Shown here: positions 49,244-62,250 of the stretch, one piece after another
Position numbering within the stretch: position 1 is the first letter of the stretch
Layout: each line of letters begins with the position of its first letter
NCBI GenBank assembly: GCA_008921705.1
Contig: VFFE01007016.1
Coordinates: 1,392,147 to 1,456,146, forward strand
DNA length: 64,000 nt
Direction of reading: 5' to 3'
DNA from: Burhinus oedicnemus
Lineage: Eukaryota > Chordata > Aves > Charadriiformes > Burhinidae
Translations under genes and position numbers: made by a program
Notes under the pieces: generated by a model
What the model was told of the DNA's origin: nothing
Database searches by the model: none
Seen by the model: only the letters and a program-made list of their open reading frames with translations

Positions 49244-50113
49244 GTACAGTACAAATCAATAGCCGTGTGCTAAAGGTACAATCACCTAGAATTATTGGGA
49301 GGAAAAAAAACCTGCCGATTCTTTGTGAATGAATAAATTAAAGTTATCTTTTGCACGGTAACTGGGGAACGGAGCAGTTAGCGTTACCCAGGCCTCTGGA
49401 GAGTGCTCTGCAGCTGTCAGTAATTGGTGATAATGGCAATTAGGCGATGCAGGCTATCAGCACGCGATGGGAGAGGTGTCTTCGTATTTCCAGAGCATCA
49501 GTTGAGCAGAATCTTGGAAATATTTTTTTCGCTCTTATGCTAAGCCGCAGCAGTTAGCCCGGGAAGGAGTACGGCATTCACCCAATCATTGCAATGTCAC
49601 TTCTGGAGTTCACCCAGATGCGACAGAGAAGGATGGCTTCATCAAATTTAGTTTCAAATGTATCCCCCTTCTTCTGTGAACCAAAGCTTGCTGTGAGCTT
49701 GAATTGCAGAACAGCTGAACTCTAAATGGCTTTTTCAAAATGTAGGAGTTTGATATGAAAAATATTGAAAGAGCTGAAAGAAACAATTTGGAAGGAGTCA
49801 CAGACACTGGACCTGAGCTCTAACTCATTCAGGCTTGTAATCTTTTTAAAGAGTTGTAGCAGCCTGGGCGATTCAGAGAGAATAAGGTTACCTCAGCTGT
49901 CTGTCTTGTTGCTTGCTTAACTGATTTCCTATTATGTTGATTTGTTGTAACTATTTCATGCATGTCTTCAGCAGTTTGATCAGCGTTATATTTCTTTCTA
50001 GTCATCAGACTTTGATAAACGAAACTGGTTCACGCGGAGTGGATACATGAAATAGAAATGTTATCTATCGTTTATTTCAACCGCCCACCTCCATCACGTT
50101 GTTTTGTACTTAG
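49244..50113 (+). other. SDK1: SDK1 intron, 870 bp, phase 2
   Basis: Between FN3-1 and FN3-2. No repeat or motif recognised. Confidence 0.88.
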
Positions 50114-50254
50114 GTTGATGCTACCTGAGGAGCCCCCCAGTGCTCCACCTAAAAACATAGTGGCCAGTGGGCGCACCAATCAGTCTATCATGGTCCAGTG
50201 GCAACCTCCGCCCGAGAGTGAACATAATGGAGTTCTTCATGGGTACATCCTAAG
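50114..50254 (+). CDS. SDK1: SDK1 exon, first part of FN3-2
   Basis: Exon of 141 nt. Acceptor TTTTGTACTTAG ends at 50113; donor GTAGGT starts at 50255. It encodes composite residues 478-523: [34 protein letters not shown] (strand-B tryptophan 506, sequon NQS 499-501) and [11 protein letters not shown]. This segment is almost word for word the SDK1 version as I remember it. Both flanking introns are phase 2, so the exon is symmetrical, but skipping it would destroy FN3-2. Confidence 0.97.
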
Positions 50255-53200
50255 GTAGGTAATTTCCTAACCTGGAAAGTCTAGAGACAGATCCGTGTAT
50301 GCGTGAGGGAATTCAGAATGCGTGACTTAAGACTGTATTAAAAACTATTTCTAATTTCATTAAATGAATTAGTTGTTATTTACAAATGCTGTGGCTGCCC
50401 TGGTTTATTACAGATGAGAAGACACCTCGGTTCCAGTGACCACATGGGTGCAGGCACTTAAATTCTAACCTGCCTGTACGAGAGAGTCGGTGAGCCGGGC
50501 TCTCTGTGAGCTGCTCCGAATGGGCTGCCTAAGAGGACTCGCGCCCCGTGGAGACTCTCAACATCCAGATAGCTTTTTGCCATTTTTGAAGTGAAGCGAA
50601 GCACCAAGTACTAAAAGCGTTCACATGGGAAGGTGGTACAGTGCAGCCTATGCATTGCAGATGTGTACTCGCATATTACGATCTCAGCTTCCTCTAGAAA
50701 GGTTAATTAAATTTATCAAAGATGCAGCAGGGCTCCTGCACTATGGAAGAGCAGAATAGAATCAATAAACTTCCGTTTTGTACCAAACAAAATGAGGAGA
50801 GGGAATGACAGGTCAGATGCATCATGGCAGACCTTGATTTGGTTTTGAAAATCAGTCAGTTGAGTAAGGTTCTTTCAGCCCCATCTGTACGTATTAATGA
50901 GAAACCGATTTGGTCAAGTAACTGGGAATCCTGAATACATTCGTCTTCCTGCTTACACAGGATTTATTGTGTGGAAAGGGTGTTGCCACACTGAGAGACT
51001 TCACAGAGCATTTCCCTTTTGTAATTTTTTGGGACTCGGTTTTTCCCTCCTACCCAATTCAGCTACAGCTTACTTGCTCGTTTGGCGTCCTACATGTCCT
51101 GCAGTGCTAGCAGCCAGCTAGGGCCTCGCCTCTAGTGAGGGAGGCATTATCTGAATTAAAGTGTTTGTGGAGAACTCCCGAGCACCACACCACCACTGAC
51201 GTATTTCCAAGTGATGGTTACGGCCTGTTGTAGGTGTTTTTAATACCGTGTCCTCCAGACCTGCTGAAAGATAACTAAACACTGCGGTTTAAATGCCGAC
51301 ATCCCGCTTGTGCTGTGCTCCTGCTTTTGCTGGCATGAATGCAAATGTTTTTGTGATGTTAAGAGTGTTGGTGAGCTCCCAAAATAGTACTGGAAAGCTC
51401 CTTCTCTCTGCAGGCAGAGCTGAAGTCTGTTCATCTCCCCGTCACCTGCACCGAGCCTATTAGGGTGGTGAGTCCCTTGTGCGAGTGCCTGCAGTTTTAA
51501 GAGCTGGGCTTGGTTTGAAAGCTGGGCCAGCCATCAGTGACAGGCACAAAAAGGGTCTTTAAATTCTGTCCGTAGCTAGCATCTCATCATGAGACTTGGG
51601 TACCTGTTTGCCCAGGGTACAACTGCTGTTTGCACAGTTCTTTCCTTCAAACCGGTCTACTCAATGATAGGATTAATTCCTTACCTATTCCCGGTGAGCC
51701 TTACCCGGTCTCAGCATTAAGTCCTTTGAGAATGCAGTCCCGTAGCCTCCTACTTCTGGCAATCTGTTCTGTTTTCTCCATATAGCATTTTCAATAATGT
51801 TTAACTTAAGTATTTTCTACAGCAGCTATCAGCATAATTGATCCCTGTCCTCGCTGTAACATTGCTTTCTGTTTTAATAGAGAGTGATCGTATTCATTAC
51901 GCTCAATCTGTGAACATTTTTGATGTCTACATGCTTTGTCTTTACTACAGAGCAGAGAAACAATTTATTCAACAGGCATTTAAGTTTATCATATAAAAGC
52001 ACAACTGTCCCAAGTCATAAACCGGGCTGTTCTTCCAAGTTCAATTGTGTGGTCATAGCAATGAGCCCTGAAGAAAAGTCTTTCTGCACTGATTTCTATC
52101 GAGTTAGGGTATAAAAGAATGAAAACCACCATGCATCCAAGAGACCCCAATGCTCAAGACATGCAAGATACTAAATTGATGAAACACCTGATCTTTAAAA
52201 GTGAAGGTGCACTGCACAAGTCAAATGGAGTATTCATCAAAGTCCATGGTGAGAAAAATCGTGAAGACATGACATTTCTGAACTGGCCTCCTTCCTCTGC
52301 CCTTTTTCTCCCTGGCAGTATTGCATTTAGAGGACTGCCACGCTAACAGCATAATAGATTAAATCACAGGAGCACTCCACACCTTGTCTGCTAGGCGTGA
52401 GTCAAAACATCGCTGCACTTGACTTTGCCAGGGAGCACACAACCTTCACAGCAGACAAAAGAAAGAAAAAGGTAGATCTCGTATGAAGTAGAAAAAGATC
52501 AAGACATTCAGTAAACTCGGGTGAGGGCTGATATTTCTTTATTTCCATTTGTATTTCATAAATGGAATCACACCAGTGTAGCATTACAAATATTAAGTAT
52601 GCCAAAATATGCTCAGACAAGCAGCTCCTCAGCAGAAAAGAGAGGGGTGGTCAGTGATTAAGAACTGATCTCTTTGAAAGAAGACTTTAGAAGAAAAGCT
52701 AGGGCTGAAATACCCAAAGTTGTCTAGTCGTAGAAATTGCACCAATTTAACTCAGATGAATTTTAAATCAAACTGTAAGATGTCAATGAAATTGTTCTGT
52801 GTCAATAAGCTTTTGGCGATTACTGTGAAGCAAAAGATGAAGAGCGCATAAAAGCTGTGTGGTGAATAAAAATACAAATGTTTCCATATTGGTCTTTCTA
52901 AGGGAATAGTAATGCCGTGTGCCCCTTACTTGGTCTCTGTTTTTCTGGCATTTTGTGCATTAGCATGTTGTAAGCATCCATTGTACCATTTTCCTAAAGA
53001 AAGGAAAACAAACAGTATTATTCACATTCACGGATTTGCAAGGTTTGTTTGTTTTCTGTAATTTAGTTCTTCTCCATAGTTTTTTTGGCCTAAAGAGACA
53101 CATCAAAGGGGCTGTGTTTTCCGCAGTAAAGTTTTTGCGTGGGAAAATATATTCAGTGTTTCAGCATGCCGTGTCTCAGCAGAAAGTTTGTCGGGATGTT

Positions 53201-53797
53201 TACTACCCGTGTGTATTTGGTACAGCCCTTCTCCTGGAATTTCAATGCTTAGCCGATCCTTAAGTCTCAAATACATTCCGTCCTTATTTTAATCATGCTG
53301 TGAAGTCGGTCCTGGTGGAAGCCAGAGATGGCATTGCGTGAGACTCCAGAAGGTCAGAGCCCTCTGAGCTCTTCCTTTTCAGATTTCAGAGGAGTAAGAA
53401 AAAAAAAAAACATTTCTCAAGCTGATTTACAGCAGCACCCTGATAAAAATCACATCTGGGCTATTTTTTCTACTAAATCACAGCTTTTACTAGACAAACC
53501 ACGTTTAAAAAGCTGTAATTTTTCTGCAACCATAAAAATGGATAAAATACCCATTTTGTTTAGCCCTGAGCATGTAATCTCAGTGAGATCAGATTATAAA
53601 TACTATAGCAGTCAAACACGATATGGTCTTATCGGGGTTAGTCTGTTGTTTCTGTTATTTTTCATCATTATTTGTATAATTCCGCTGTAAAAGTTTGCAT
53701 ATTGCCTCTTCACAAAGCAAGCTATTTTGCTAGTCAGGATATTTGCTATAACTGATACTATCTAATTAACTAGCACATTTTGCTTCCCATATGGTAG
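50255..53797 (+). other. SDK1: SDK1 intron, about 3.5 kb, phase 2
   Basis: Splits FN3-2. A 120-codon open frame at 53328-53690 just before the next exon lies in the intron and shows no sidekick similarity. Nothing else is recognisable. Confidence 0.86.
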
Positions 53798-53979
53798 GTA
53801 TCGCCTGGCCGGCCTCCCTGGAGAATACCAGTATAAGAACATCACCAGTGCAGAAATTAACTACTGCTTAGTGAAAGACCTGATCATTTGGACCCAGTAT
53901 GAAATCCAGGTGGCATCTTACAACGGAGCTGGGCTGGGAGCGTTCAGCAGACCTGTGACAGAGTACACTTTACAGGGAG
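53798..53979 (+). CDS. SDK1: SDK1 exon, second part of FN3-2
   Basis: Exon of 182 nt. Acceptor CCATATGGTAG ends at 53797; donor GTGAGC starts at 53980. It encodes composite residues 525-584: [17 protein letters not shown] (sequon NIT 538-540), [41 protein letters not shown]. The final G starts a codon finished by TG of the 62135 exon, giving Val. The N-x-x-G-x-G motif is the FN3 F-G loop. The open frame runs a further 35 codons past the donor, but GTGAGC and the family match place the end at 53979. Confidence 0.96.
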
Positions 53980-54662
53980 GTGAGCAAATCGGACCAATAT
54001 ATCCTTTACGGTTGCAGTTTCTAGCACAGTTTCCAAAGGAGGAGGTGCACCCTCTAGATAGTCCCACCTACCAACGTGTAAAATGAATGGTGGGTTCAGT
54101 CCAATTTGAGAGACAGCTTGGGGTAGGAAACACCTACAAATTTCAAATGCCTGAGTAGAGACAAGATGAGACTCTGCTACTATCTCTGTTGTAGAAAAAG
54201 CTGTGAGTGAATTAAAAAATTATCTATTTTTGTTGACCCTCATGATGACACATTAGCGCACTTGCAGGTCAGAGTCAGCCACGGCACAGGAAATAAATAG
54301 AAATGCTGAAGAGAGCTGGGGTCCCGTGGAATGAATTTATAGGACGTGTGACAGGCAGGGGCTGAGGTTACTCTGCCAGGAGAGTCAGAGAGAATATGGC
54401 AAGGAATTGGGTTTATGGTGGTCAAGAGATGCAATATGCCACATCCGCAATGCGGGAGACAAAAGCTGAGTAAACCAGCTGCGTTAGTACTGATAATCAC
54501 AGAACACCTTCTTTTGGAAATACGGAATAAATTGTAAGCGAACTGTAGGGAGAGAAATACAGCCTGTGGAGAAAGAGTGTTTTGTAGCATTTCAGGAAGG
54601 GTGCAGACATTTGCGAAGAGGAAGATAAAATGATCTTTAAAGCCCTGATTTTTATGCTACAG

Positions 54663-54680
54663 CTCCTCCACACCTTTCTG
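54663..54680 (+). CDS. SDK1: Candidate alternative microexon between FN3-2 and FN3-3
   Basis: Eighteen bases, CTCCTCCACACCTTTCTG, lie between TTTTTATGCTACAG (acceptor, ending 54662) and GTAAGTGC (near-perfect donor, 54681). The surrounding intron is phase 1. Included, it would turn the G|TG valine codon into G|CT-CCT-CCA-CAC-CTT-TCT-G|TG, adding Ala-Pro-Pro-His-Leu-Ser in frame and without a stop, in the linker where FN3-3 begins. Neural microexons of 3-27 nt in adhesion genes are well known. Against: no evidence of use, only a moderate polypyrimidine tract, and such a match can arise by chance in 8 kb. It could also be a scrap of a duplicated FN3 exon, since TACAGCTCC also occurs in the 62135 exon. 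Confidence 0.35.
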
Positions 54681-56238
54681 GTAAGTGCTTTAAGAGTGTA
54701 AATTACATCAACAAAAGGATATGTAATTACTTTTTACAACCAGTGTAAGGCATGTTTACACCTCTAGATTAGTATAAAAATCTGTAGGGTAATTAAGTAC
54801 CAGGCCCTTAAAGCTTTCATATATTCCCGTAATCGCAGGATTGTGCTGGATTCTGAGCACTGGACAGTACATGGTCGCTACTTCATTGGTCATAAAACAA
54901 TTAAACAGTTTCAAAAACTTGCAGTTTAACAGTACATCACTTAATTTACAATCAATGAAGAATATGTAGTCGTTTGTTAATTGTTACTAGGAGTACCTTA
55001 CAACATGATTAGATATAGTTTCAGGTGTAGGGGAGATCTTTAAGAAAAGATTATTCATATGCAACACTAATTAACCACAACAATTAAAGAAGGAAGCTAT
55101 CCATATTTTGTCTTAAGGCATGTAAAGTCTCACAGTTTAGATGCGTCTAGACACACTCACCCTCTTTCTAGGAGTATTTATAGCAGACCTTGAAATGTTT
55201 TTCTTAAAGTCTTCTCCTTGCAGCCAGGATTAATGTTTTGTATCCCACTAAAGACCAGATCTCTGCTGAGAATTGGTTTGCACGTGGAATTTTAATCTCT
55301 TTTGTGAATATCTTTGTAATTCATTACTTTGTTTATTTGCACATTTTAAGCTATCATAGCACCTTAACCTTCCATCTATTAAGACTCAGGTTTGGACTTC
55401 ACGCTCTTTTTCTTAAACCCTGCAATTGACTCTAATTTCCCTTGATATTATGTGCTGTTATTATCATCCTTTATTGATTGGCTGTCTGTTGTCATTTATA
55501 AGGATATAAATCCTCTGTTATAAATTAAATGTAGTCAGTCCTGCATTCATATTAATCAGCGAGTGTTTAGACTGCAGGACAACCTGCAATGGCCTGTTTG
55601 TCTTTACGTGGTTCCTAAATGCTCAGCGGTGGGTAGGCATAGAAGAAAACCTCCATATTTCCTATTTATTTTATAGCAGTAAATAACTGCTTCACGGATG
55701 GTGCCATCTCCTAAAGAATGCCTTGCTGGGTTTCTGTGCAAGTCACCAAAGGCATACAGTCTGTTCTAAAAGGAGTCTGAAGCCTTTTTACATTTGCAGT
55801 TGAAAAGGGAGGCCGATTGGTATCGGTATCATTTGAAACTGGGTTAGTATCAGGTCTCCATATGTGGTGCTCTACCGTCCGAAACTCTTCTCCTTTGTCT
55901 TTCTTGTCGTTGGGAAACAACAGGAAAAGCCAGTGGCTGTTTCTTGCTCTGGAATGTCCTTCCTAAACCAAACCAGCAGGAGTAAGAAAAAGCCATGTGT
56001 AAAACTGCCTTTTAAATCATATTCGGATTTTAATATGAGCAGAGATAAATGTCAAAGACACACACTCCCATCCATCCCCCTCTCCTACTACCACCGCCGC
56101 CGCCTCTATTCTGACGTGCATTAAATGATGTGAGCTGCGCTGGCAAGAACCTGTCTGTCTGCAGATGAAAAATACCTGAAATACCTCATATTAATCAAGT
56201 GTGCTACGCAGTCAAAGCCTGGCAGGAAATGAACGCTG

Positions 56239-56282
56239 GGAGCAGATCAACCCATTGGCAGGAGCAGATCGGCACATTGGCA
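56239..56282 (+). repeat. 22-bp tandem duplication
   Basis: GGAGCAGATC followed by a 4-base variable part and CATTGGCA occurs at 56239-56260 and again at 56261-56282, with about three differences. A recent local duplication without known function. Confidence 0.8.
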
Positions 56283-57780
56283 TCTTTGTCATAGGGAATA
56301 TTGACAGGCCATATAAGCTGTGGATTTATACCAGAACCTAGTCTATTAATCCCTTATTAGTCCTCTGGCATTGCTTTAGCCGCTGATAACTAATCAGCTA
56401 CTCAAAGCTCTTCAAAAATCACCGATTTCTAGAATGTAGCCAAACTCGCAAGATGCTGAAAGATGTAAACTTGTAGAGAAACTGGCACATAATGTCAGTT
56501 AAATAAAATGTCAGAAAGACTTACTGGCAAAGCACTGAACATCCTAGCACTAGGGTCAGACAGTTTGACTGTCTCTAAATCTTGAAAGTCTTTTCAGAGT
56601 GATATTCAGCCTAATCCTTTGATGCCCTGTATATATAGGTCTGTCTTCATCAGAATTTCTCCAGCTGTTCCTTACTTTGATGTTACTTTTCACAGGGATT
56701 TGTGCCAGTCTTCTGCATAGGGCAATTTTTACTTATTTAAACAGTGTCCTGCAGGACTTTTCGTTGCCATATGAAAAACTGAAGTTTCCCAATACCTTTT
56801 CATATAAGAGTAGCTTTGTGAGATGTATAAACGTCTTTCTGGATGGTGATGATGTTGTCCCTGCTCTGTAATATTGGACCTGTTTACCTTTTCCTGCAGG
56901 TTGCTTTGAGAAAGCAGAAACTTCTGTCCTTTACTTTGAGTCTGTCCCTTTTATCTCACTCGCATGAATATTTCTGAACTTCTCTCTGTGAAAAACTCCC
57001 TCCGCTCCTTAGATTTAGGCAAGGCAAGATTTATAAGAGATACAGCTTTCATTAGGCTCCTTGTATTGACATTGACCGGCTTTTGTGTCTACTTTAGGTG
57101 CTATGTCTAATGCTCTTTGATGCATACCCCAAAAGCCAGTCTTATGTCCTAAAGTTCATAGGTCTCAACGTGTAGTTCGACATTGATTTATTTTCCCTCC
57201 TGTGCTGTGTATGGCCACTTTGAAATGCCAGGAAGGTCTGAGCAAAAGGCCCTTCCTGAATCAAAGAGTGGGAGAGTCACCAGACTAGGGAGGCTTGACA
57301 GCGTGGAGAGAAGGATAAAAGCAAGATGAGTCTCTTCAGCCAGGTCCAAAGTGGGTTTTTTTTTCCTAGACAGTAGGAGGTGAATCAGAGAAATTTATAA
57401 GGACTGAGACAGAAGAGCTGGAGAAAACCCAGTTAACTGAGAACTTCCTACTTTATGTAGGAAATGATCTTGAAAAAGGAATCTCTGAATGAGGAGTGTC
57501 CTCTACAAGCATTCCATTTTACCTCAGCGAAAAGAGATTTCCTTTAGTTTTCCCTCAGGATTTCTTGGCAAAAGCATCTTAAAGATCCTTGTTCACTTCT
57601 CTTTGGGGAACATACCAACAGCCTTGAACACATCCATGGCCATGTTGGGCCCAGCTGCTCCTGTGCAGAGCCAGGCTGGGGTTGTAGTGCCTGGATTTTG
57701 TGTCTCAGTTTTATCACTGTTAGGTGTCATTTGCCATCTACTGATTTATTTTTTTTAAATTTATTTATTTTTAAAAAATT

Positions 57781-57801
57781 ATTTCACAAACATTGTGAAA
57801 T
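57781..57801. repeat. 9-bp perfect inverted repeat, 3-base loop
   Basis: ATTTCACAA, loop ACA, then TTGTGAAAT. It directly follows an A/T-rich stretch (57735-57780). It can form a tight hairpin; no function assigned. Confidence 0.85.
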
Positions 57802-60800
57802 TAGCAGTTGTCTCAGTGAGGTCCCTGGCCCCCAGCCCTGCAATAAATAAGTATAATCTTGTCCTTGTGAAAGGCGTGCAAGAAAGGCAGAAGGCATTTC
57901 CCGGCTGCAAGAAGCAAAACTCATCGGTTAGTGCCAAATCTCACGCTACTGAATTTCAGCTATCGGCATTTGTAGAATTGCAGAGACCGCTGCTTCTATG
58001 CACCTGCTGCAGTTCATAGCACAGCAAAGGATGTCGGCCAGGAGCGCAGGGGAGAAGGCTTCCCAGGAGGAATCGCGTGCCTCCGCGGCAGACTCTCCTC
58101 GCTGCTCCCACCGGGAATGTGCAGCTTAGCACCTCAACCAGCGCGCTAACGGAACACCAAACCTTCACATAGAGAAAAACCTGCAGTTCCCTGAGCCTGC
58201 CTTATTGAGACATGGAAGCTGCCACCTCAAAGGTCAGGAGCTCCGGAGGAGCAGGAGACTTTTCTGTAAGCCTCTGTTGAAGATCTTTATTTAAGACCAG
58301 TAGTCTGGCTGTCAGAATCTCTGCGGGGTTTACATGCTATTTGCACATAGCTAGAGACAGAATAATTACATGTACACATGCTTAACCTTAATGCCTTCTC
58401 TTCTCTCAATTATCTCATCAGCCAAACCCTTTTAATGGCTTTTATCGAGAGTGCTTCCATGACCTTTTCTACTTAGAATGCCGCGCATTAACTCGCAGTC
58501 CCGGGGGCTGAGCTCTTAACAGATTTCCAACCCTGTGAACTTTATCGGGAAGAAAGTAACAGTTGGTTTTGTCTGACCAATTTGATCTGCAATTCCGAGA
58601 TGACTCCCAGATGGGTCTCCGCTGTGAGGTGGTTTGGAAATGCTTGCAAACATGACGAAGAACAGGTTTAAAAACTGAGCGTGTAAATACTTGGGGATTA
58701 CTCCTGAAACACCCATTTGACGTTGGTAGCTTCTGTACTGCTTGACAACAAGAAACTTGTAGAAAGAGGATAGATACCTACCGCTAAATTAGAAAATCCT
58801 TTATGTGGAGAGTCGCGGTTTCATTAAGTTACTAACCATGATCTCAGAAAAGTAGTTGAGTTTGGAAGTGACCAGAAGGTCAATTCTGATTTAGCTTCTG
58901 TCAAACTTCTTTTCTTTTTTTAAATGCAAAACTGTTCAGATACCCAATGAAGTCTTTAATATCAGGACAGAAAAGGATAACTTTATACTGGCACTTTGAA
59001 GTAAATTTGAGGTTATAATGCCAATATTTTACTGACTAAAAATATAAAAAAGTACTATATTATGTCTTCTGCACAATAATTAATGCTTATGCATATCAGA
59101 TGGACGGCATTCTTTCCATTTTTTAAAAGCATTCATTGAGATGCAGATGTTGATTTTTCAATAAGGGTGTCCAAAGAGGATTTTGAAATATAAATCATGA
59201 TTGCCAACATTCTGAAGGTTTTATGGTTTTGGTTCATAATTTTTACCATTTTTCTTCTTGTGGGAGGTACTTTTTGTGGTATGATGGTTTATTCTTGTTT
59301 CAGGAAATTATCTACTAATGAAAGAAAGAGATTTCCCTTTTAAAAAGAAATAACTAAAGCATTTGGTTATCCACATTTCTAAAACTGTAGTAAACCTATC
59401 CTAAAGTGCTTGCCTGGGCTTTTTTGAGGACTGTAAGGGTGGCAAATGAAAACTTGGAGCTTGCTGATGCAGGTTTTTTCCCCTCTCAAACACTTTGCAA
59501 TATTTTGAATTGTATCTAAAAGCCTCATCAGACCCTTAGAATAAAATCCTTGTGATAGTGAAATCGCTGGAAATTTGCTATTCATTGTACAACGGCCATG
59601 GGATCCTTCACTAAAGAAAATAATGCCCACAGAAATAAAGCAGCAATGTGCATGCTAATCTGTGTTTCAGGAAAATGATAAAGGCAGTGGGAGCGTCCTG
59701 CTGGGACTGGTGATACCGTTAACTCTCTCGGGTCACCTGTATGTGTTTCTTATGCTCTGGGAAAAACGGACTCTTCCTACCACTGCCAAAATTCTGTATT
59801 TCTTCAAGTGTGGCTGTCAGCGGGCAGCATATGGGTTACGTATAGATTTTCTGTACAATAATTGTGTTAAAAAAAAATCAACCTAGCACATATAAATAGA
59901 GTTGTAACGTAGCAGTTAAAGAGAAGGAAGAGGAATGAGTGGAGAGGATGATGCTCGGCTGATTTAGTCTTCGTGACAGAAGGAGATTAATCTATCAATG
60001 ATATCCAGGTGACTTTCTGATAGCAAACTAACTTGAAGGCTTCTAATACATTTTTCTTCTGCAATAACAAATCTCTGGCTGTTACAATATCGGAATATGC
60101 AAATATGCAGGAAAGTAAGAATTCTGATTTTTTAAAAAAAATTTTATTCACGTTAACTGTTAATTATACAAAGTATTGCACACAAAAGCAAATGGAAATA
60201 CATCTTCTGGCTCTCATAATAAACAGTTTCATCAAAGAACATGAATAAGAAAAAAATACATTTAGTAGGGGAATGTAGCCAAAGCAGCTCATTATGACTG
60301 TAGAATGACTTTAATATGTATGATTGTATATCAGGATGATTTGGTGAATCTCTTAACTACAAAAACTTTATGATGTCTACAGGTCATTAAGATAATATTA
60401 TAACCTTCCAAAAGCATACAAGGAATTATGATACATGGCAGAAAGTAGGATCTAGATTCTAATGACAATTTAGAGTGGTGTCAGATAAATTCTGGTTGTA
60501 GAACTCAATAATTATGCATAGTTCATAAATTGTGACTAGGTTTTAAATTAGAGCAAGAAAATTCTGAGTAATATGCAGCTTCTGAGGTTAAAAAAATATG
60601 CTAGAGCGAAATTTTCAAGCCATGGTAGACATCAGGGAGTTTTAGTGTGACATGGCATGAAAGTGGATGCTCTTGTCATTTCAAACCTGACATCTTTGAG
60701 CATTTCTCCATTTTTCTGTGCTGATGTTTCTAGGTTGTGGATCTCTTTGATAAGTGTACATTGTCCTAGCTCTGTTGGCTGCAGTCTCGCTACAGCTTGT

Positions 60801-62134
60801 ACACCAGTTAAGAATAATGCCCCTTTATCTCTCTTGCAAACAAACATAGCTTTTGGTGGGAGGAGGGGCATTTTTACATTTTTGAAATTAATGTCTTGAA
60901 TTCTTCTCCATACAAAGACTCATCTTCCAAAAGTACTTTGAAGCTTTAAAAGTTTGTGACCTGTTTTTGAAAAGTATGGAGCAAACCACCATTTCTCAGT
61001 GGGAATTGTGGAGGCATAGAAGCATAGGTTATTGGGCTTTGGTAGGCATTTTCCCTTGGAAGCAGAAGGAGCAAAGTTTTCCAGGCTTTAAAACCACTTG
61101 TGCAGAGTTCCTCTTTTGTAGAATACAAATGCACAGGGCTGCTAATAGTAATATTTTTGAAGCTTTATTAAGCTTATTATCTAGGATTCAAAGGGTATTA
61201 CTCCAATTTTTTTATACTCAAATAACAGTTGTTTTCTTAAACTTACTATAAGCTTGGTAATTTCAGAAAAATAGACCTGTCTACTAGTATTCCTTCCTCT
61301 GAGGACTATAGAAATGACATCCTAAAGCAGTTAGTTAAAGAAATTGCCTGGAAGGTATTTAAAGAAACATTATATTAAATGGCAAAATATTTAGGTGTTA
61401 TTTGTTGTTGTTTGAAGGCACTATACCTTTATGTTCCATGCTTTCTTTTGTATTGAGAAAACATCTGTCTAATTAAATACTTGGCATAAAATGTTCATGC
61501 AACTTGTAGTAGATTAGAGGATGTATTGGCTCAGAATATATATAATCAACTCAATATAAATGAATGAATATCATATCAAGATAAAACGAGAACATCTCCA
61601 GTTCCCAAGAAAAATCTTTATTGCATGTGATATGACTGGTCCTAATTCTTTAAGCAGCAGTAAATAATAAACAGATGCTGTCACCAGGTCATAATTCACA
61701 ATTAGAGTTTTAATTGTGCAAACTCCATGTTTGCTTGTCTGATCTGGGGAATTGTGCAGTATTAAAAAACTCAAGAAATTTCTTTCTGAAACTGTTCAGT
61801 CTCTGTGCAGTCATGGATAATTGAAAGAGATGTGTTCACCTGTCATTACCTGGCTTCTGTCTCAAGTCTTTATGAGAAACTCATCTATGGAATAATAAGC
61901 TAGAGAAATCATTTCATCCCCTTGAAAGAATCTCCAATACAGAATGAGAAATTAACCCAATTACCCTTCTTTCCAAATCATTGATGGTTACCCTTTCACG
62001 AGAAGTGCATCCTTTCCTCAAGGTTGTGATTACTTTGTGACTCCTCAGTGGCAGTGAATAGCTTTTCTCTTTCGTCCCCTCATCCCTCCTCCACTCTGTT
62101 TTGTCTCGTTTCCCTCTCTGCTCACTGGGAGCAG

Positions 62135-62250
62135 TGCCTACAGCTCCACCGCAGAATGTGCAAGTCGAAGCCGTGAACTCCACAACCATCCAGTTCCTCT
62201 GGAACCCTCCACCCCAACAGTTCATTAATGGTATTAACCAAGGATACAAG
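62135..62250 (+). CDS. SDK1: SDK1 exon, first part of FN3-3
   Basis: Exon of 116 nt. Acceptor CACTGGGAGCAG ends at 62134; donor GTAAGT starts at 62251. It encodes composite residues 586-623: [17 protein letters not shown] (sequon NST 599-601), [20 protein letters not shown] and a final K. It ends exactly on a codon boundary (phase 0), unlike the other introns here. The [16 protein letters not shown] end is the SDK1 version as remembered (the SDK2 counterpart reads differently before [11 protein letters not shown]). The rest of FN3-3 and ten more FN3 domains are expected downstream. Confidence 0.96.

Larger units (their letters stand above)
53980..62134 (+). other. SDK1: SDK1 intron, about 8.2 kb, phase 1
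   Basis: Between FN3-2 and FN3-3. It contains a candidate 18-nt microexon (54663-54680), a 22-bp tandem duplication (56239-56282), an A/T-rich tract (57735-57780) and a 9-bp inverted repeat (57781-57801). No interspersed repeat was recognised; the region 58900-61800 is markedly A/T-rich. Confidence 0.85.

Noticed and set aside
53328..53690. A 120-codon frame with a hydrophobic C-terminus just before the second FN3-2 exon.
   Set aside because: It ends before the exon, is in the intron, and the hydrophobic end comes from T-rich sequence. No family match.
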